This document shows, piece by piece, positions 47,083 through 60,240 of a stretch of 64,000 nucleotides of DNA (positions within the stretch are counted from its first letter, which is position 1; each line of letters opens with the position of its first letter). The notes under the pieces were generated by a model. That model saw nothing but the letters and a program-made list of their open reading frames with translations. It was not told where the DNA came from and did no database searches. Source of the DNA: Flaccisagitta enflata (taxonomy: Eukaryota; Chaetognatha; Sagittoidea; Aphragmophora); NCBI GenBank assembly GCA_965153355.1, contig OZ231126.1, forward strand, positions 94,364,001-94,428,000, given 5' to 3'. The position numbers and the translations under genes were made by a program.

Positions 47083-47587
47083 CAGTAGATGTCGTCTAGA
47101 CTCGGAAATACGGGGGAGCTCATAACCTGAGTATCAGTACAGTGGGGGGACTGATATTTTGCTGGTGTAATGTATAGACCCTAAAGGGTTGACGATGGGG
47201 TATGGCATCCCCCTACGGCTTACCTTAGGAAAAAAACTTTTAGTATAAAACTATAGGATCAATCGCTTTTTAAGCAGAATTTCAGCTTCATCTATTCGCT
47301 GAAATTGCAAAACCAGCTTGAGATTCGCACCCGGAACTTTTAAATAATCTGATCCTAACAGATGTGAGGTCAAATTAGTTCACCACTAGACCAACTCCAC
47401 CAGCTCCTTAACCTGAGCAAATTTGATTTAGTATATTCAAGAGAATTTTCTCTCCACAGAGCTGCCATACCCCATCGTCAACCCTATAGGACATAAGCAT
47501 TATACACACACAGTTTCATTTCATTTGCACAAATGGTATCTGGGATATGAGTGCCCCCATATTTCCAAGTATAGACGACATCTACTG
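47083..47587. mobile_element. TA-flanked MITE carrying a tRNA-like relic
   Basis: TA at 47081-47082 and 47588-47589. Termini CAGTAGATGTCGTCTA and TAGACGACATCTACTG. The arms include GACGATGGGGTATGGC (47192) and its inverse (47466), so each arm is about 130 bp. The middle, about 245 bp, is unique and holds the tRNA-like segment. CAGT ends with TA fit a Tc1/mariner-type element. Confidence 0.87.
47318..47404 (-). tRNA. tRNA-Pro(AGG)-like relic (pseudo-tRNA)
   Basis: On the minus strand, GTTGGTCTAGTGGT (47382-47395) equals the start of animal tRNA-Pro as I recall it. GGTC/GACC forms a D stem. ATCTG-TTAGGAT-CAGAT is a perfect 5-bp anticodon stem with a 7-base loop and AGG at the anticodon place (47354-47356). 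GGGTGCGAATCTC (47320-47332) resembles a B box with one change from TTCGA. The acceptor and half of the T stem do not pair, and spacing is too long, so it cannot be a working tRNA. Confidence 0.55.
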
Positions 47588-47599
47588 TACTAGTTCGTT

Positions 47600-47672
47600 A
47601 GTCTACCAGTCTGTTAATCTGTTAGTCTGTTAGTCTGTTAGTCTGTTAGTCTGTTAGTCTGTTAGTCTGATA
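47600..47672. repeat. 9-bp (GTTAGTCTG/TTAGTCTG) array
   Basis: About eight units. Confidence 0.9.
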
Positions 47673-47818
47673 GTGTTATTTACTCATATTCACGGCTTGT
47701 ATGATTCTCGGATATTTTGCACACCTGCCTTCACAGCTTGGTGATAGGTTAATTTTGTAGATGAAATACCGCACTTGAATTTTCCGAAAATTCCCCCAGA
47801 GCAAACTTTCAATTGGCG

Positions 47819-47911
47819 AGCCCTAACACTAGCCCTAACCATAACCTAATCCCTAAGCCTATCCGTGACCTTATCCCTAACCCTAACACTAACCCTGCCC
47901 CTAACCCTAAC
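47819..47911. repeat. Degenerate interstitial CCCTAA tract
   Basis: CCCTAACACTAGCCCTAACC through CCCTAACCCTAACACTAACC. Many units are CCCTAA or one step from it, the reverse complement of the TTAGGG telomere unit. Degenerate and internal. Confidence 0.75.
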
Positions 47912-48072
47912 TCGTTGACCGCTAAAAACACAAGACAAAAAGCACGATACCTCATCTACTACAAGACCGGTGATAGTTTCGCATGGACATTAATCAGTCT
48001 CAGAGTAAACGTTTGTCCCTGTTCTTGTTTCTGCGCTCGGTGTCTGTCTGTGTGCCCGGTTTTTTTTCTTTT

Positions 48073-48079
<7 letters not shown>

Positions 48080-48138
<59 letters not shown>
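48080..48138. repeat. (CT)n microsatellite
   Basis: About 29 units. Confidence 0.96.
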
Positions 48139-48144
<6 letters not shown>

Positions 48145-48315
48145 GCTAGTCTCCCTTGGTAAGCCCCGCCTGGGCGCGACGCGGTGCTCCGAGGGTACAA
48201 AGTCTCAGTGCTCCTAAAAATTGTATTTTCTCACTGCTCCGAATTTGGAGCACTGAGAAACAGCAATCTCCTTTTTTTCCCTGATTCTTTCTGTTATATG
48301 CTGTCTGTGGCTCTC

Positions 48316-48320
<5 letters not shown>

Positions 48321-48407
<87 letters not shown>

Positions 48408-48414
48408 TCTCACT
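48321..48414. repeat. (CT)n microsatellite
   Basis: About 45 units with one GTCT interruption. GCTCCGAATTTGGAGC, a short palindrome, lies just upstream at 48236. Confidence 0.96.
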
Positions 48415-48649
48415 CTCAAACTACTACTCTATATTGCATGTATCTCAGCTTCAAAGCCCATGTTCCTGCCTCATGGCCCAAATCCTAGCCTCAATCCCAA
48501 ATCCCAGCCCTAAGACTTAAGACCATTGATATCAGCCCATAGACCCAAATCCTAACCACTATGACTATGAGAAAGAGAAATGTCTTAAAGTTTGAAAGCT
48601 CATGTCACAAACTGTTGACCAACATTTTCAAAGCATTGAAATCAAACTA

Positions 48650-48740
48650 CAGTTGAACCTCACTCTATTGGATCAGCCAACAACAGAATTCTGCTTATGA
48701 CAGAAGCAAATTCATTCTTCAGTTTCTCTTATTTTCTGCA
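48650..48740. mobile_element. Tc1/pogo-like MITE, left part
   Basis: TA then CAGTTGAACCTCACTCTATT and AACAGAATTCTGCTTATGAC, equivalent to 31770-31830. The right terminus is lost. Confidence 0.7.
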
Positions 48741-48838
48741 GAAAAGAAAAATAAGTAAAATGTAGGAAGGTGTAGAGTAGCATAGCACTCGACTTATGAA
48801 CACTACCAACTTCATGTTCAAGGCTCATGTCACAAACT

Positions 48839-48840
<2 letters not shown>

Positions 48841-48911
<71 letters not shown>
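48841..48911. repeat. (GA)n microsatellite
   Basis: About 35 units. Confidence 0.97.
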
Positions 48912-48915
<4 letters not shown>

Positions 48916-49149
48916 AAAAGCAACAAAGAAAACTGAAACTGATAATACAATATCTCACTGCTCAGAATTAGGAACATCAAGAAAACAAACAAAATGGGAC
49001 ATCTCAGGGCTCCGAATTCGGAACACTGATACGTACCCGCCCCGCCTATTTCCCACCCCTCGATTGATCCTTTATCGTGGCTTTTTTTCTTTCTTCCCCT
49101 CGCAGGTTTGCTTCCCTTTTACCTCCAAAAAAAGAACAAATGCTTCTCA

Positions 49150-49580
<431 letters not shown>

Positions 49581-49744
49581 AGAGGAAGAGAAAAAAGAAA
49601 GGAAAAAGAAAGAGAAAACAAAACAAAGATAGAAAGAAACAAAACAATGACAAGAAAATCCCTGAAAAGACTCACCTTAACTAACCTCCGCCGAGAGACG
49701 ACTCTCTCACTATTATATTCCCGCTGTTGTGATGACTCATCAAC

Positions 49745-49771
49745 TCTCTCTCTCTCTCTCTCTCTCTCTCC
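49745..49771. repeat. Short (CT)n run
   Basis: About 13 units. Confidence 0.9.
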
Positions 49772-49873
49772 CTGACTTTTTCCACGTTTTTTCTCTTCTT
49801 GTGGTTATTTTTTCGGATTTCACCAAAGTTCACTTTTCGTTCTGACTCAATCCCGAGAATACGGGGCTCCTCC

Positions 49874-50313
49874 TTTTTGGGCAGCGGCTCCAAAGGGCCA
49901 ATGTCCTGCAGGACACAGGGGTGAATTTCCATACGTCCGTATGTCCGTCCGTCCGTCCCCCCCCCCCGCAGCTTCTCAAGCCTCAAATTCTCATTGAATA
50001 ACATGGGAAGTAGATTGAATGCAAAGTTCCCATTGAATAACATGGAAAATTGATGTAGAATGAAAAAAATGTGAAATTCCCATTGAATAACATGGCAACT
50101 GATGAGAAAATGAAAAAAAAACCCATTGAATATCATGGAAAATTGCTCCAAAGGCTTCAAATATGCCCTCTCAGGACATATGGAAATTCACCCCTGTGTC
50201 CTACAGGACATTGGCCCTTTGGGGCCGCTGTCCTGCTCTCACTCCACTTCTTCAGCTATCCAAGCAGGGCGTCGGGTACCACTAACCATGTGCGATCCTT
50301 GGATGACTTGTTT
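49874..50313 (+). repeat. Type E element (complete)
   Basis: TTTTTGGGCAGCGGCTCCAA, CGTCCGTC and C-run core, and TTCCCATTGAATAACATGGA units. The inverted arm ends GGGGCCGCTGTCCTGC; then GCAGGGCGTCGGGTACCACT, GATCCTTGGATGACTTGTTT. Confidence 0.88.
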
Positions 50314-50320
50314 TCTCTCA

Positions 50321-50561
50321 CTTCATCTTACACCCCCTCTTTTGCCTTTGCCACCCTCACTTGATCTTACACCCCCTCTTTTGCCTTTACCACCCTTACT
50401 TGATATTGCACCCCTATTTTATTTTTTGCCACCTTCACTCGATCTTACACCCCCCTCTTTTGCTTTTGCCACCCTCACTTGATTCTACACTCCCACTTTT
50501 GCATTTGTCACACTCATTTGATCTTACACCCCCTCTTTTACTTTTACCACCCTCACTTCAT
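50321..50561. repeat. ~40-bp minisatellite
   Basis: Six decayed units of CACTTGATCTTACACCCCCT and CTTTTGCCTTTGCCACCCT, starting 8 bp after the type E end. Confidence 0.9.
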
Positions 50562-50754
50562 TTCTGTCGATCAACGCTCTATTGCCATAATCACTCCAAT
50601 CATTGCCACTTACTTTCCTTTTCCTCATACTGTCAATCACTCTATTTCTACCGCCTATCACCCTGCCCTTCTAGTTGTCAGCCACTTTTTCTAGGTCCTC
50701 CTAGAAAGTTAGAAATCACCATCCAAAAGTTATTGGCCTCCTCCCATAACCACT

Positions 50755-51130
50755 CTACTCACCTCACCTCATCTCATGTCACCTCACCTCACCTCATGTC
50801 ACCTCACCTCATCTTACCTTACCGTACCACTCAACTCACCCTCGAACGACTTAGCTAGCACCAGCTTGCCATCCTCTTTACCTCCTTCGAAGGCCCTCAT
50901 ACCGTTACCGTTACCATTACTATTACCATTACTTTCACCATTACCATTACTATCACCATTAACATTCCCATTACTATTTACATCACCATTACCATCACTA
51001 TTGATATCAACATTACCATTACCATTACCAAAACTAACAACATTACCATTAGCATAAGCATAACAATTACCAATACTATTAACATTACCATCACCATTGT
51101 TATTAATACTACCACTAACATTACCATCTC
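50755..51130. repeat. ACCTC and ACCATT imperfect arrays
   Basis: CACCTCACCTCATGT units to 50825, then CCATTACCATTACTATCA-type hexamers at 50900-51130. Confidence 0.88.
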
Positions 51131-51204
51131 TGTTACCTCCCAATTTTCACTCGACGAGATGTCTCATCCCCAGTCACCATGCCCTAATTCTGCGTCCTCT
51201 TTGA

Positions 51205-51303
51205 ATGAACGTTTTTTTATGAATGAATGTTTTTTTTATGAATGAATGTTTTTTTATGTATGAATGTCATTTCTGAATGAATGAATGAATGATTGAATGA
51301 ATC
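51205..51303. repeat. GAATGAATGTTTTTTTATGA tandem units
   Basis: Three 27-bp-like units, then a GAAT run. Confidence 0.85.
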
Positions 51304-51376
51304 AATTTTATGCTTCTTTTACTGGGGTAAAACCGCTTTTCTGTTGAAACAATGCTTGATTTTGATGTTCTTAATA

Positions 51377-51466
51377 ACTGCATTACCGACCAACCGACCG
51401 ACCAACCAACCAACCGACCGACGGAAACAGCCCAAAATAGAGATGCGAGGACGCATCTTAAAAACC
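51377..51466 (-). repeat. Type C hairpin repeat, head half
   Basis: GACCAACC/GACCGACC tract, CAGCCCAAAATAG, then head AGATGCGAGGACGCATCT and TAAAAA. The stem is AGATGCG/CGCATCT. The tail half is not recognisable. Confidence 0.65.
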
Positions 51467-51628
51467 CATGAACTTCCAAAACCAAAAGCAATAATCACAG
51501 ACTGTTATGATGTAATGATGGCCAACGCCTCATTTATCCACATTTGTGTGATCCATGATCGATCACTTTGGCCCGAGCAAAAAAAGAAATGCGTTATTAT
51601 TGCAACAACCTTTGGCATCTTTTTTTTC

Positions 51629-52130
51629 ATCGCGTGTACGCGACTCAATAACCCGCTGTGGCGGATTGTCCGTTCATCGGTCGGTCGGTCCATCCCTTGG
51701 AAAGCATTTCCATTTTTGACGTTTACGGGTGTTTTTTTTTTTTTTTTTTTGCATTACTGCTCCTGCCCAAATGCTTAATTAGCCTTTTTTGGGCAGCGGC
51801 CCCAAAGAGAACTAAGAAAAATATAAAATTCCTATTAAATAACAATTGACAAGAAATTGAAAAAAAAATGCAAAATTCCCATTGAATATCATGGAAAATT
51901 GCTACGAAGGCCTCAAATATGCCCTCTCAGGACGTATAGAAATTCACCCCTGTGTCCTACAGGACATCGGCCCTTTGGGGCCGCTGCCCTGCTCTCACTC
52001 CACTTCTTCAGCTACTCACTCCAAGCAGGGCATCGGGTACCGCTGACCATTTGCGATGCTTGGATGACTTGTTTATCACTTCCCCTGCCCACCCGCACGT
52101 GACTTAGGTTGCCATGTATCCGGCCTTGTT
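51629..52130 (+). repeat. Type A hairpin repeat split by type E
   Basis: Head TCGCGTGTACGCGACT at 51630, CGGTCGGTCC tract and CTCCTGCCCAAATGC to about 51780. After the type E insert it resumes CCCCTGCCCACCCGCACGTG at 52083 and the tail CATGTATCCGGCCTTGTT. It shows that type E is younger than this type A copy. Confidence 0.82.
51785..52074 (+). repeat. Type E element nested in type A
   Basis: TTTTTTGGGCAGCGGCCCCA, then a shortened left arm and ATTCCCATTGAATATCATGG units, a full right arm, GCAGGGCATCGGGTACCGCT and GATGACTTGTTT. Confidence 0.85.
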
Positions 52131-52285
52131 CCCAATGATAACCAGTTATGCCACCTTCGATGCAAGTGATTTTTCAAATTGTTTTGTTTTGTTTTCTATC
52201 TTTTATCGCCACTTTGAACTCAGGCACTCAATACATCATAATCATCCCCATAATTTTGTTGTAACGTTTTCTTGTGCATTGTACA

Positions 52286-52500
52286 AACAAGGCCAACACC
52301 TTACAGTCGCGTGCGGTTGGTAAGACCATAAAAATAAAAGACTAAAAGACCTAAAGACTAAAAGACTAAATGTAAAATGACTTAAAACGACTTTAAATGA
52401 CTTAAAATGATGTTAAACGACAAAAAAAAAAGCTGAGCGTTACGGACAGACGGACCAACGGACAGAGTGGGTCATAGAGTAGCGTGCACGCGACTAAAAA
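52286..52500 (-). repeat. Hairpin-ended repeat, type A, long form
   Basis: Tail AACAAGGCCAACACCTTACA, arm AGTCGCGTGC, and AAAGACTAAA/AAATGACTTAAAAC units. GACGGACC, GTCATAGAGT and head AGCGTGCACGCGACT (one arm shortened). Counterpart of the 5225 copy. Confidence 0.78.
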
Positions 52501-52654
52501 TATATACACCGTAAAAGAAGCAGACATCAAACCTCTATTGTTCTGGTCAGTGGTCAGTGACCATATGACTTATGAGTCCCCGTTTTACTTATTACGACAC
52601 TTAGCTTCTTCCCTCCATTACTTACCATGTCTACTAAAGTTGCTTCATCCCCCT

Positions 52655-52715
52655 CCCCACCACCAACACCACCACCCTCACCACCAACACCACCACCGTC
52701 ACCACCACCCCCACC
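52655..52715. repeat. (CACCAC)n imperfect array
   Basis: About ten CACCAN units. Confidence 0.9.
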
Positions 52716-54570
<1,855 letters not shown>

Positions 54571-55183
54571 TACATGGTCAGCGGTACCCGATGCCCCTAA
54601 GTTCGTGTATGTCGCAATGAGATGATGAGAGGGGTAGCAGCCCCGGAGGGGCCAATGACCTATGATTCCACATAGGACAATTTGAGAAGCTGCTTTGGGG
54701 GGCTGAGAGGCCTGATATTGGGTCCGAAAGGTCTGAGATCATGAGAGGCGCGGTTTGGGGTCTGAGAGGCTTTATTTGGGGTCTCAAAGGCCAGACTTGG
54801 AGTCTGAGAGGCTTGATTTAGGGTCTGAGGCCTTGTTCGGGGTCTGAGAGGCCTGATTTAGGGTCTGAGAGGCCTTATTTGGGGTCTGAGAGCCCTGATG
54901 TAGGGTCTGGGGGGCATAGTTTGGGATCTGAAAGACCTGATTTGGGGTCTGAGAGGCCTAATCTAGAGTCTGAGAGGCCCTATTTGGGATCTGAGAGGCC
55001 TGACTTAGGTTCTGGGTGGCCTGATTTGGTGTCTGAGAGGCCTGATTTGGGATTTGAGGAGCCTGTCTTGAGGCTCAGGGGGGGGGGGATGAACACACGG
55101 AAACCAGAGAAAATTGCCCTATGTGGAATCATAGGTCATTGCCAATGACTGATTGGCCCCTCAGCTCCGGGGCCGCTGCCCAA
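54571..55183 (-). repeat. Type E element, divergent variant
   Basis: ATGGTCAGCGGTACCCGATG, stem GATGCCCCT...GGGGTAGC, and arm AGCCCCGGAGGGGCCAATGA plus CCTATGATTCCACATAGG. The interior (54692-55077) has 28-30-bp GGTCTGAGAGGCCTGATTTG units. The inverted arm ends GGGGCCGCTGCCCAAAAG. The arm carries a different internal palindrome (CCTATG...CATAGG) at the place where other copies have GTCCTGTAGGAC. Confidence 0.83.
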
Positions 55184-55275
55184 AAGGGGAAAAAGTGAGG
55201 AAGGAACAAGGCCGGAGACACAAAGTCAGATGCCGTGGACGTGAACTAAGATGGTTCGATGGATTGAGTAAAAGA

Positions 55276-55345
55276 AACAGGCAGACAAACAGACACACAG
55301 ACACACAGAAACACAGACACACAGACACACAGACAGATACACAGT
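55276..55345. repeat. ACACAGAC short array
   Basis: CAGACACACAGACACACAGA-type units. Confidence 0.9.
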
Positions 55346-55769
55346 CAGAAAAAAGTCATAAGACTGTTATTCGCCATTTGTTGTTTTATCGTTACTGCTT
55401 TCAATTTTGGCGCCAAACTGATTTGACAAAATATAAACTGAAATAAAAGGATTCATTTTTCGGATCGATTTCCTCCGCCCCCGCCCCCCCCCTCACACAC
55501 ACACACAAAGTATTCGAATCACTCTCATCTTACTCTTTAAGATTAACAATTGCATCAACTGTCCACCTTTAAAGCATATTTCTAAACTCAATAATAGTTT
55601 ATGAAAGTTGAAACAACATTGCCCTTACAAAAGGAGGCCAGAATTCTCCAATTTACAATGTACAATGTACTATACGAGCAATGATGGATTCATTGAAGTT
55701 GTTGGGAAGGAGGAAAAATGCAGAAATTGTTTGCAAATGAGACTGAAAAATAGAGACTAAGAGCCTAAG

Positions 55770-55885
55770 AGACTGAAAGACTGAGAGACTGAGAGACTGA
55801 GAGACTGAGAGACTGAGAGACTGAGAGACTGAGAGACTGAAAGACTGAGAGACTGAGAGACTGAGAGACTGAGAGACTGAAAGAC
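55770..55885. repeat. 8-bp (GAGAGACT)n array
   Basis: About 14 units of GAGACTGA, bordering repeat H copy 4 after a GACGGACC-like stretch. Confidence 0.93.
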
Positions 55886-55920
55886 AGACCGAGAAACAGG
55901 CACATGGACGGACCTCCATA

Positions 55921-56092
55921 GGGTGTGTTTCTACCGACGACAACAATCAAGATCATTCCCGTTAATCGCGTTTACAGCGTAAACACGAGGAAGTGAGGTA
56001 GCGAGGTTATGAATGGAGCGAGCGAAGCGAGTAAAGCAAAGAAAACCATCGCACTGCAGTGAGTGGTGTGAGCGAGTGAACTAACTGGCCCA
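55921..56092. repeat. Dispersed repeat H, copy 4
   Basis: GGGTGTGTTTCTACC, CCCGTTAATCGCGTTTACAG, and GAGCGAGCGAAGCGAG run, ending near AACTGGCCC. Confidence 0.7.
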
Positions 56093-56300
56093 TGAAAAAA
56101 GTGCCCATGCCATGGTAGCGGATAAGATAGCGACTAATTTTTTTTTTAATAGCTTTTCTTCAATGGACCATTTCAGCTTTCTTATTCTTTACTTTATTCA
56201 TTTTTAGTTTTCAAGATTGTCGACTCCCTTTTGTCGCTTAGGTCAACCGGAAATTCCACACAAAGAACAAAGAAAAAAAATGATAGTTTCCTTCAAAAAG

Positions 56301-56332
<32 letters not shown>

Positions 56333-56380
56333 AAAAAACAAGAAAAAAAAAGAAAAAAACTTTTCTGATCTTCATTTTAA

Positions 56381-56588
<208 letters not shown>

Positions 56589-56603
56589 CACATTCAATTT
56601 CCT

Positions 56604-56775
56604 TTTTAGACGCTTCCTCGCATCTCTTAAAGAGGATGTGTATGAAGGTCCGTAGATCCGTGGGTAATACTAAAATTTCTGAATGAAATTTTTGAGGTTT
56701 TCTCTTGATTTCTTCATTTATGTTATCTTGTATCAAAAAAGGACGCATCTATTGGATATGTATATTGGCCTTGTT
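56604..56775 (+). repeat. Type C hairpin repeat, decayed
   Basis: Head TTTTTAGACGCTTCCTCGCA plus TCTCTTAAAGAGG, GAAGGTCCGTAGATCCGTG, and distal arm GGACGCATCT followed by ATTGGATATGTATATTGGCC and TTGTT. It links the type C arm to the GGCCTTGTT tail. Confidence 0.75.
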
Positions 56776-56881
56776 ATTTCCTTGCCTGAATTTCTTTTCA
56801 CTCATTCTCCATTTAAACACTTCCGATTATCGGAGATTCCTTAGCAAAAGTTTTTAATGAATGTCTTCTAAGAAAGGAGAA

Positions 56882-57132
56882 AACAAGGTCATTAGACCTA
56901 AGTCGCGTGCGTCGGCACTTTCAGAAAGAGTCGAGCAGACAGACAGACAAACATTTTTTTTTCTAAAAGACATTTGAAATGGCTCTTTACTACTTTAAGC
57001 ATCTTCTCCACTATTCAGAGGCATAAAATACGCGATGAGAAACCTTTCAAACACTTTGTTATGGACCGACGGACCGACCGACGGACCAATCAAAAAGTGA
57101 CTTATAGAGTCGCGTAGCACGCGACTAAAAAG
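56882..57132 (-). repeat. Hairpin-ended repeat, type D/A
   Basis: AACAAGGTCATTAGACCTAA, arm AGTCGCGTGCG, GCACTTTCAGAAAGAGTCGA, GACAGACA, GACCGACGGACCAATC, AAAGTGACTTATAGAGT, and head AGTCGCGTAGCACGCGACT. Empty-site reference for the split copy at 15736. Confidence 0.82.
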
Positions 57133-57407
57133 AGGGGGAAAACTGTTTAGACGAATGAGAAAAAGTAAGATAAGAAGAAAGAAGAAAAAAGATTGGTAAA
57201 GGTTGCGTGGATTAGTTGGAATGACGCAATACTACATTCTTCCTTGCAGAGAGAAAAGAAAAAAATACATATTGATACAATTCAGGTGAAAAGAGATGAA
57301 AAATAATAAGAACACTGAAAGAATGGTCAGCGCAAAGAGAGGAAGATGGTTGCGAAATATAAAGAAAAGGAAAGAAAAGAAAAAAGAAAAAGATGTGAAA
57401 GAAAATA

Positions 57408-57431
57408 CAGTTTAACCACGCTCTAACGGAC
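57408..57431. mobile_element. Tc1/pogo-like MITE terminus
   Basis: TA then CAGTTTAACCACGCTCTAAC and GGAC, equal to the 31770 terminus. It is cut off where the type A tail begins. Confidence 0.65.
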
Positions 57432-57491
57432 CATTACTGCCCCTGCCCACCCGCAAGCGTCTACTGATTGGCTGTGTATCCGGCCCTATTT
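57432..57491 (+). repeat. Type A hairpin repeat, tail fragment
   Basis: ATTACTGCCCCTGCCCACCC, GCAAGCGTCTACTGATTGGC, and TGTGTATCCGGCCCTATT. Confidence 0.7.
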
Positions 57492-57545
57492 TTGATTCAG
57501 AAAGATTAATGATCCATGTCTCAATAAAATTGCAATAGTTCGAAT

Positions 57546-57608
57546 TCATTCATTCATTCATTCATTCATTCATTCATTCATTCATTCATTCATTCATTCA
57601 TTCATTCG
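57546..57608. repeat. (ATTC)n microsatellite
   Basis: About 16 units. Confidence 0.97.
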
Positions 57609-57771
57609 TTATTTTTCTCTCTTCTTTCTATCAAAGTGGGAAAAAGCATCCAAAGAACAAATTTTCTCAGCCAAGCTGGAATGTTACGAACACTGATTCA
57701 AAAACAGATTTAACCTAAGAAAATTGGCCTTTAGAAAATGCCCTAGAAAATCGTATGTCGTAAAACTTTAG

Positions 57772-57777
<6 letters not shown>

Positions 57778-57815
<38 letters not shown>
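57778..57815. repeat. (CT)n microsatellite
   Basis: About 19 units. Confidence 0.95.
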
Positions 57816-57819
<4 letters not shown>

Positions 57820-58506
57820 GTTGCCATCGTATATCCGCGAAAAGGCCGCAAATAACAAAGTTGTTTCCTTGCTGGATAAGAGGCAGAATTTTTGCTATTT
57901 TGCAATTTTGTTTCTGGGAAGATTCATCGAATTTTAAATGGTCTCAAATATCATCCCTATCCCCAGAACGGAAAAAGAAAGATGCTTTTAAATATCAGCG
58001 AAAACGAGAATGCTTTTAAAAACAATTTGAGATAGAAATGGTAATAAGTATGTAGATGATTGAATCTCTGACCAGGCGCGTTTGGGCATTTGGCGGACTT
58101 GATATAGACAGTAAAAGAACAATAATGATTTAGATAAAATGAAATCGTTCTAAAGTACTTTCAAAAAAACTTTCATTCTTGACCAATCCCAGATCTGTAT
58201 CTCAAATGGTTTAGAAGCTAGAGCCCTCTAAAGACAAACACTATTTTGCTTAAATGCAAGTGGTGTATATTGCAAAATCCTTACCAATCACTGGAGGTCC
58301 TGTCCATTGAAAAAAAAAAGAAATAAGCTTAAAAAAAATCTCTGGAGAAAGAGAAGAGAAAAAAAACAGAGGGGATAGAGAAGAAGAAAAAAAAAAGAGC
58401 AAGGGGGAAGGAAGAAATTTTCCCGTTGAATTCATTCGTGATGGATGGAGGGAAGAGACCTCTTGATTGGTTTTGCCCGCTGGCCATTAAAACACCACTA
58501 CCAAAG
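57816..58506. other. Stretch without recognised gene
   Basis: AT-rich. Nothing recognised. Confidence 0.45.
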
Positions 58507-58650
58507 TGAATATATCGAGGGTCTGCGACTGGTGGCTACTCGCACTAATACATCTCATCACATCACCACCACTACCATCGTGAATGTATCGAGGGTCTGC
58601 GACTGGTGGCTACTCGCACTAATACATCTCATCACATCACCACCACCATC
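58507..58650. repeat. 74-bp tandem duplication
   Basis: TGAATATATCGAGGGTCTGC at 58507 and TGAATGTATCGAGGGTCTGC at 58581 start two nearly identical copies ending in CATCACATCACCACCAC. Confidence 0.92.
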
Positions 58651-58932
58651 ACTCTTGTAATCTGTGGTAGTTTCTGGATAATCTATTCCAACATGAGCCA
58701 ATGGTCCTTTGTTGTTTCCCCTTTGCTCATGACTCACGGTTTTTGAGTGCATCGGGTTAAAGATACAGTTAAAAACCTTTCTAACGAAGCCCAAGGGAAT
58801 CTGATATTTTTTCGTCATAGGCGAATTTCGCTGTAGCCATAGAGAAACAATCGCTAGTATTATAGGAGCTTAAACATCCATCAGAAGTGTTTTGTTAATG
58901 TAGAATGACAACATAAAAGTAAAATAGCATAT

Positions 58933-58935
<3 letters not shown>

Positions 58936-58990
<55 letters not shown>

Positions 58991-59013
58991 CACACACACG
59001 CACACGCACACGC

Positions 59014-59052
<39 letters not shown>
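58936..59052. repeat. (CA)n microsatellite
   Basis: About 58 units with CGCACA interruptions at 58981-59020. Confidence 0.97.
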
Positions 59053-59055
<3 letters not shown>

Positions 59056-60240
59056 TTCGTCCTTCTCTCTAGGATCACTTGCTTTTTCTTTCTTTCTTTT
59101 CATCCTTTAATTCTTTTTCTTCTTCTTCTTTCTTTCAATCTTTCTCTCTCTCTCTATAAATTACGCCCACGAGTTTCAACTGGCACTGTCTATGAGCGTC
59201 TATCTGACTGACGACTTGTGGTGAAAGAAAGTTGGCCGATTGGAAAATAGGAAGGCGATCGTCTCGTTTATTCCATAAAAATTTCAACAACTGAAGAGAG
59301 GGGGAAAAATGAAAGGGAAAGTGGGCGTTAATTGTGATCAGCAAACGCAAAAGATAACATGAAATCGAGATAGGACACAATAAAGGACAGAAACAGCACA
59401 TGACAACATGTTCATCTTTTTCAGAGCCCATGCCACCTGATAATACCTGCCCCTGCCCCGGCCCATCCCATTAAATTCATCCATATCATCCCTATAGCAA
59501 GCTGATCGGACAAGCGATAAACCATACTAAAATCCGGCGATAAAAATGCAAAAGGGCAAAAGACAAAAATAACAGACCGGAAGACAAGATAAAAACAACG
59601 TTAATAAAAGCAGAAACACGTCTATAAAACTTACTTTTAGGCCCACTTTCGTTGGTTTCAACCCACAGTCTGTCGATGTCAAATTAACGTTAATTGTCCG
59701 TTCATTAGTTTATCTGCAATAAAAAGATGAGAGATTATTGAAATTAGTGAATTCCAAGGGCGCATTCAAACGATCATAAAAATCAATCAATCACTCTAAG
59801 AAGCGATGCCGTAATTAAATAAAATCAATCAATCCAAAAATTGGATGATACGAAAGACGAGTTACGTATATTTGCCTACGTAGTAAAAACAAATGGCACA
59901 AAATCAAGGCGCAACCATATGGTTACCCATCTAGCGTCCAATATAAAAAATGGCAAGAAACAAAAGACACGGGCATCGAATAGTAGAGAAAGAGAAAAAG
60001 CCAAAAGCACGCAAAAGAGACAGAAGGCACACACACCTAAGAGACGGACAGACGTACATTTCTAACATTCTGCCCCATTTTTGGAATTTCACGAATTTCA
60101 AAAATCCGACACCTAGTTTCCAGTCGGGGAAACCCTACTAAAAAACCGATACTACCTTCCTTAAAAAAATTTTACATAGACACAACCCCCGCCCCTCCCC
60201 CCCCGTCCACCGCCTCTTACATCCCCACCCTAACTATCAA
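59053..60240. other. Stretch without recognised gene
   Basis: Small overlapping frames only (such as 59841-60065), without family signal. Confidence 0.4.

Noticed and set aside
47318-47404. Functional tRNA gene
   Set aside because: Acceptor stem and part of the T stem do not pair, and the D-to-anticodon spacing is too long.
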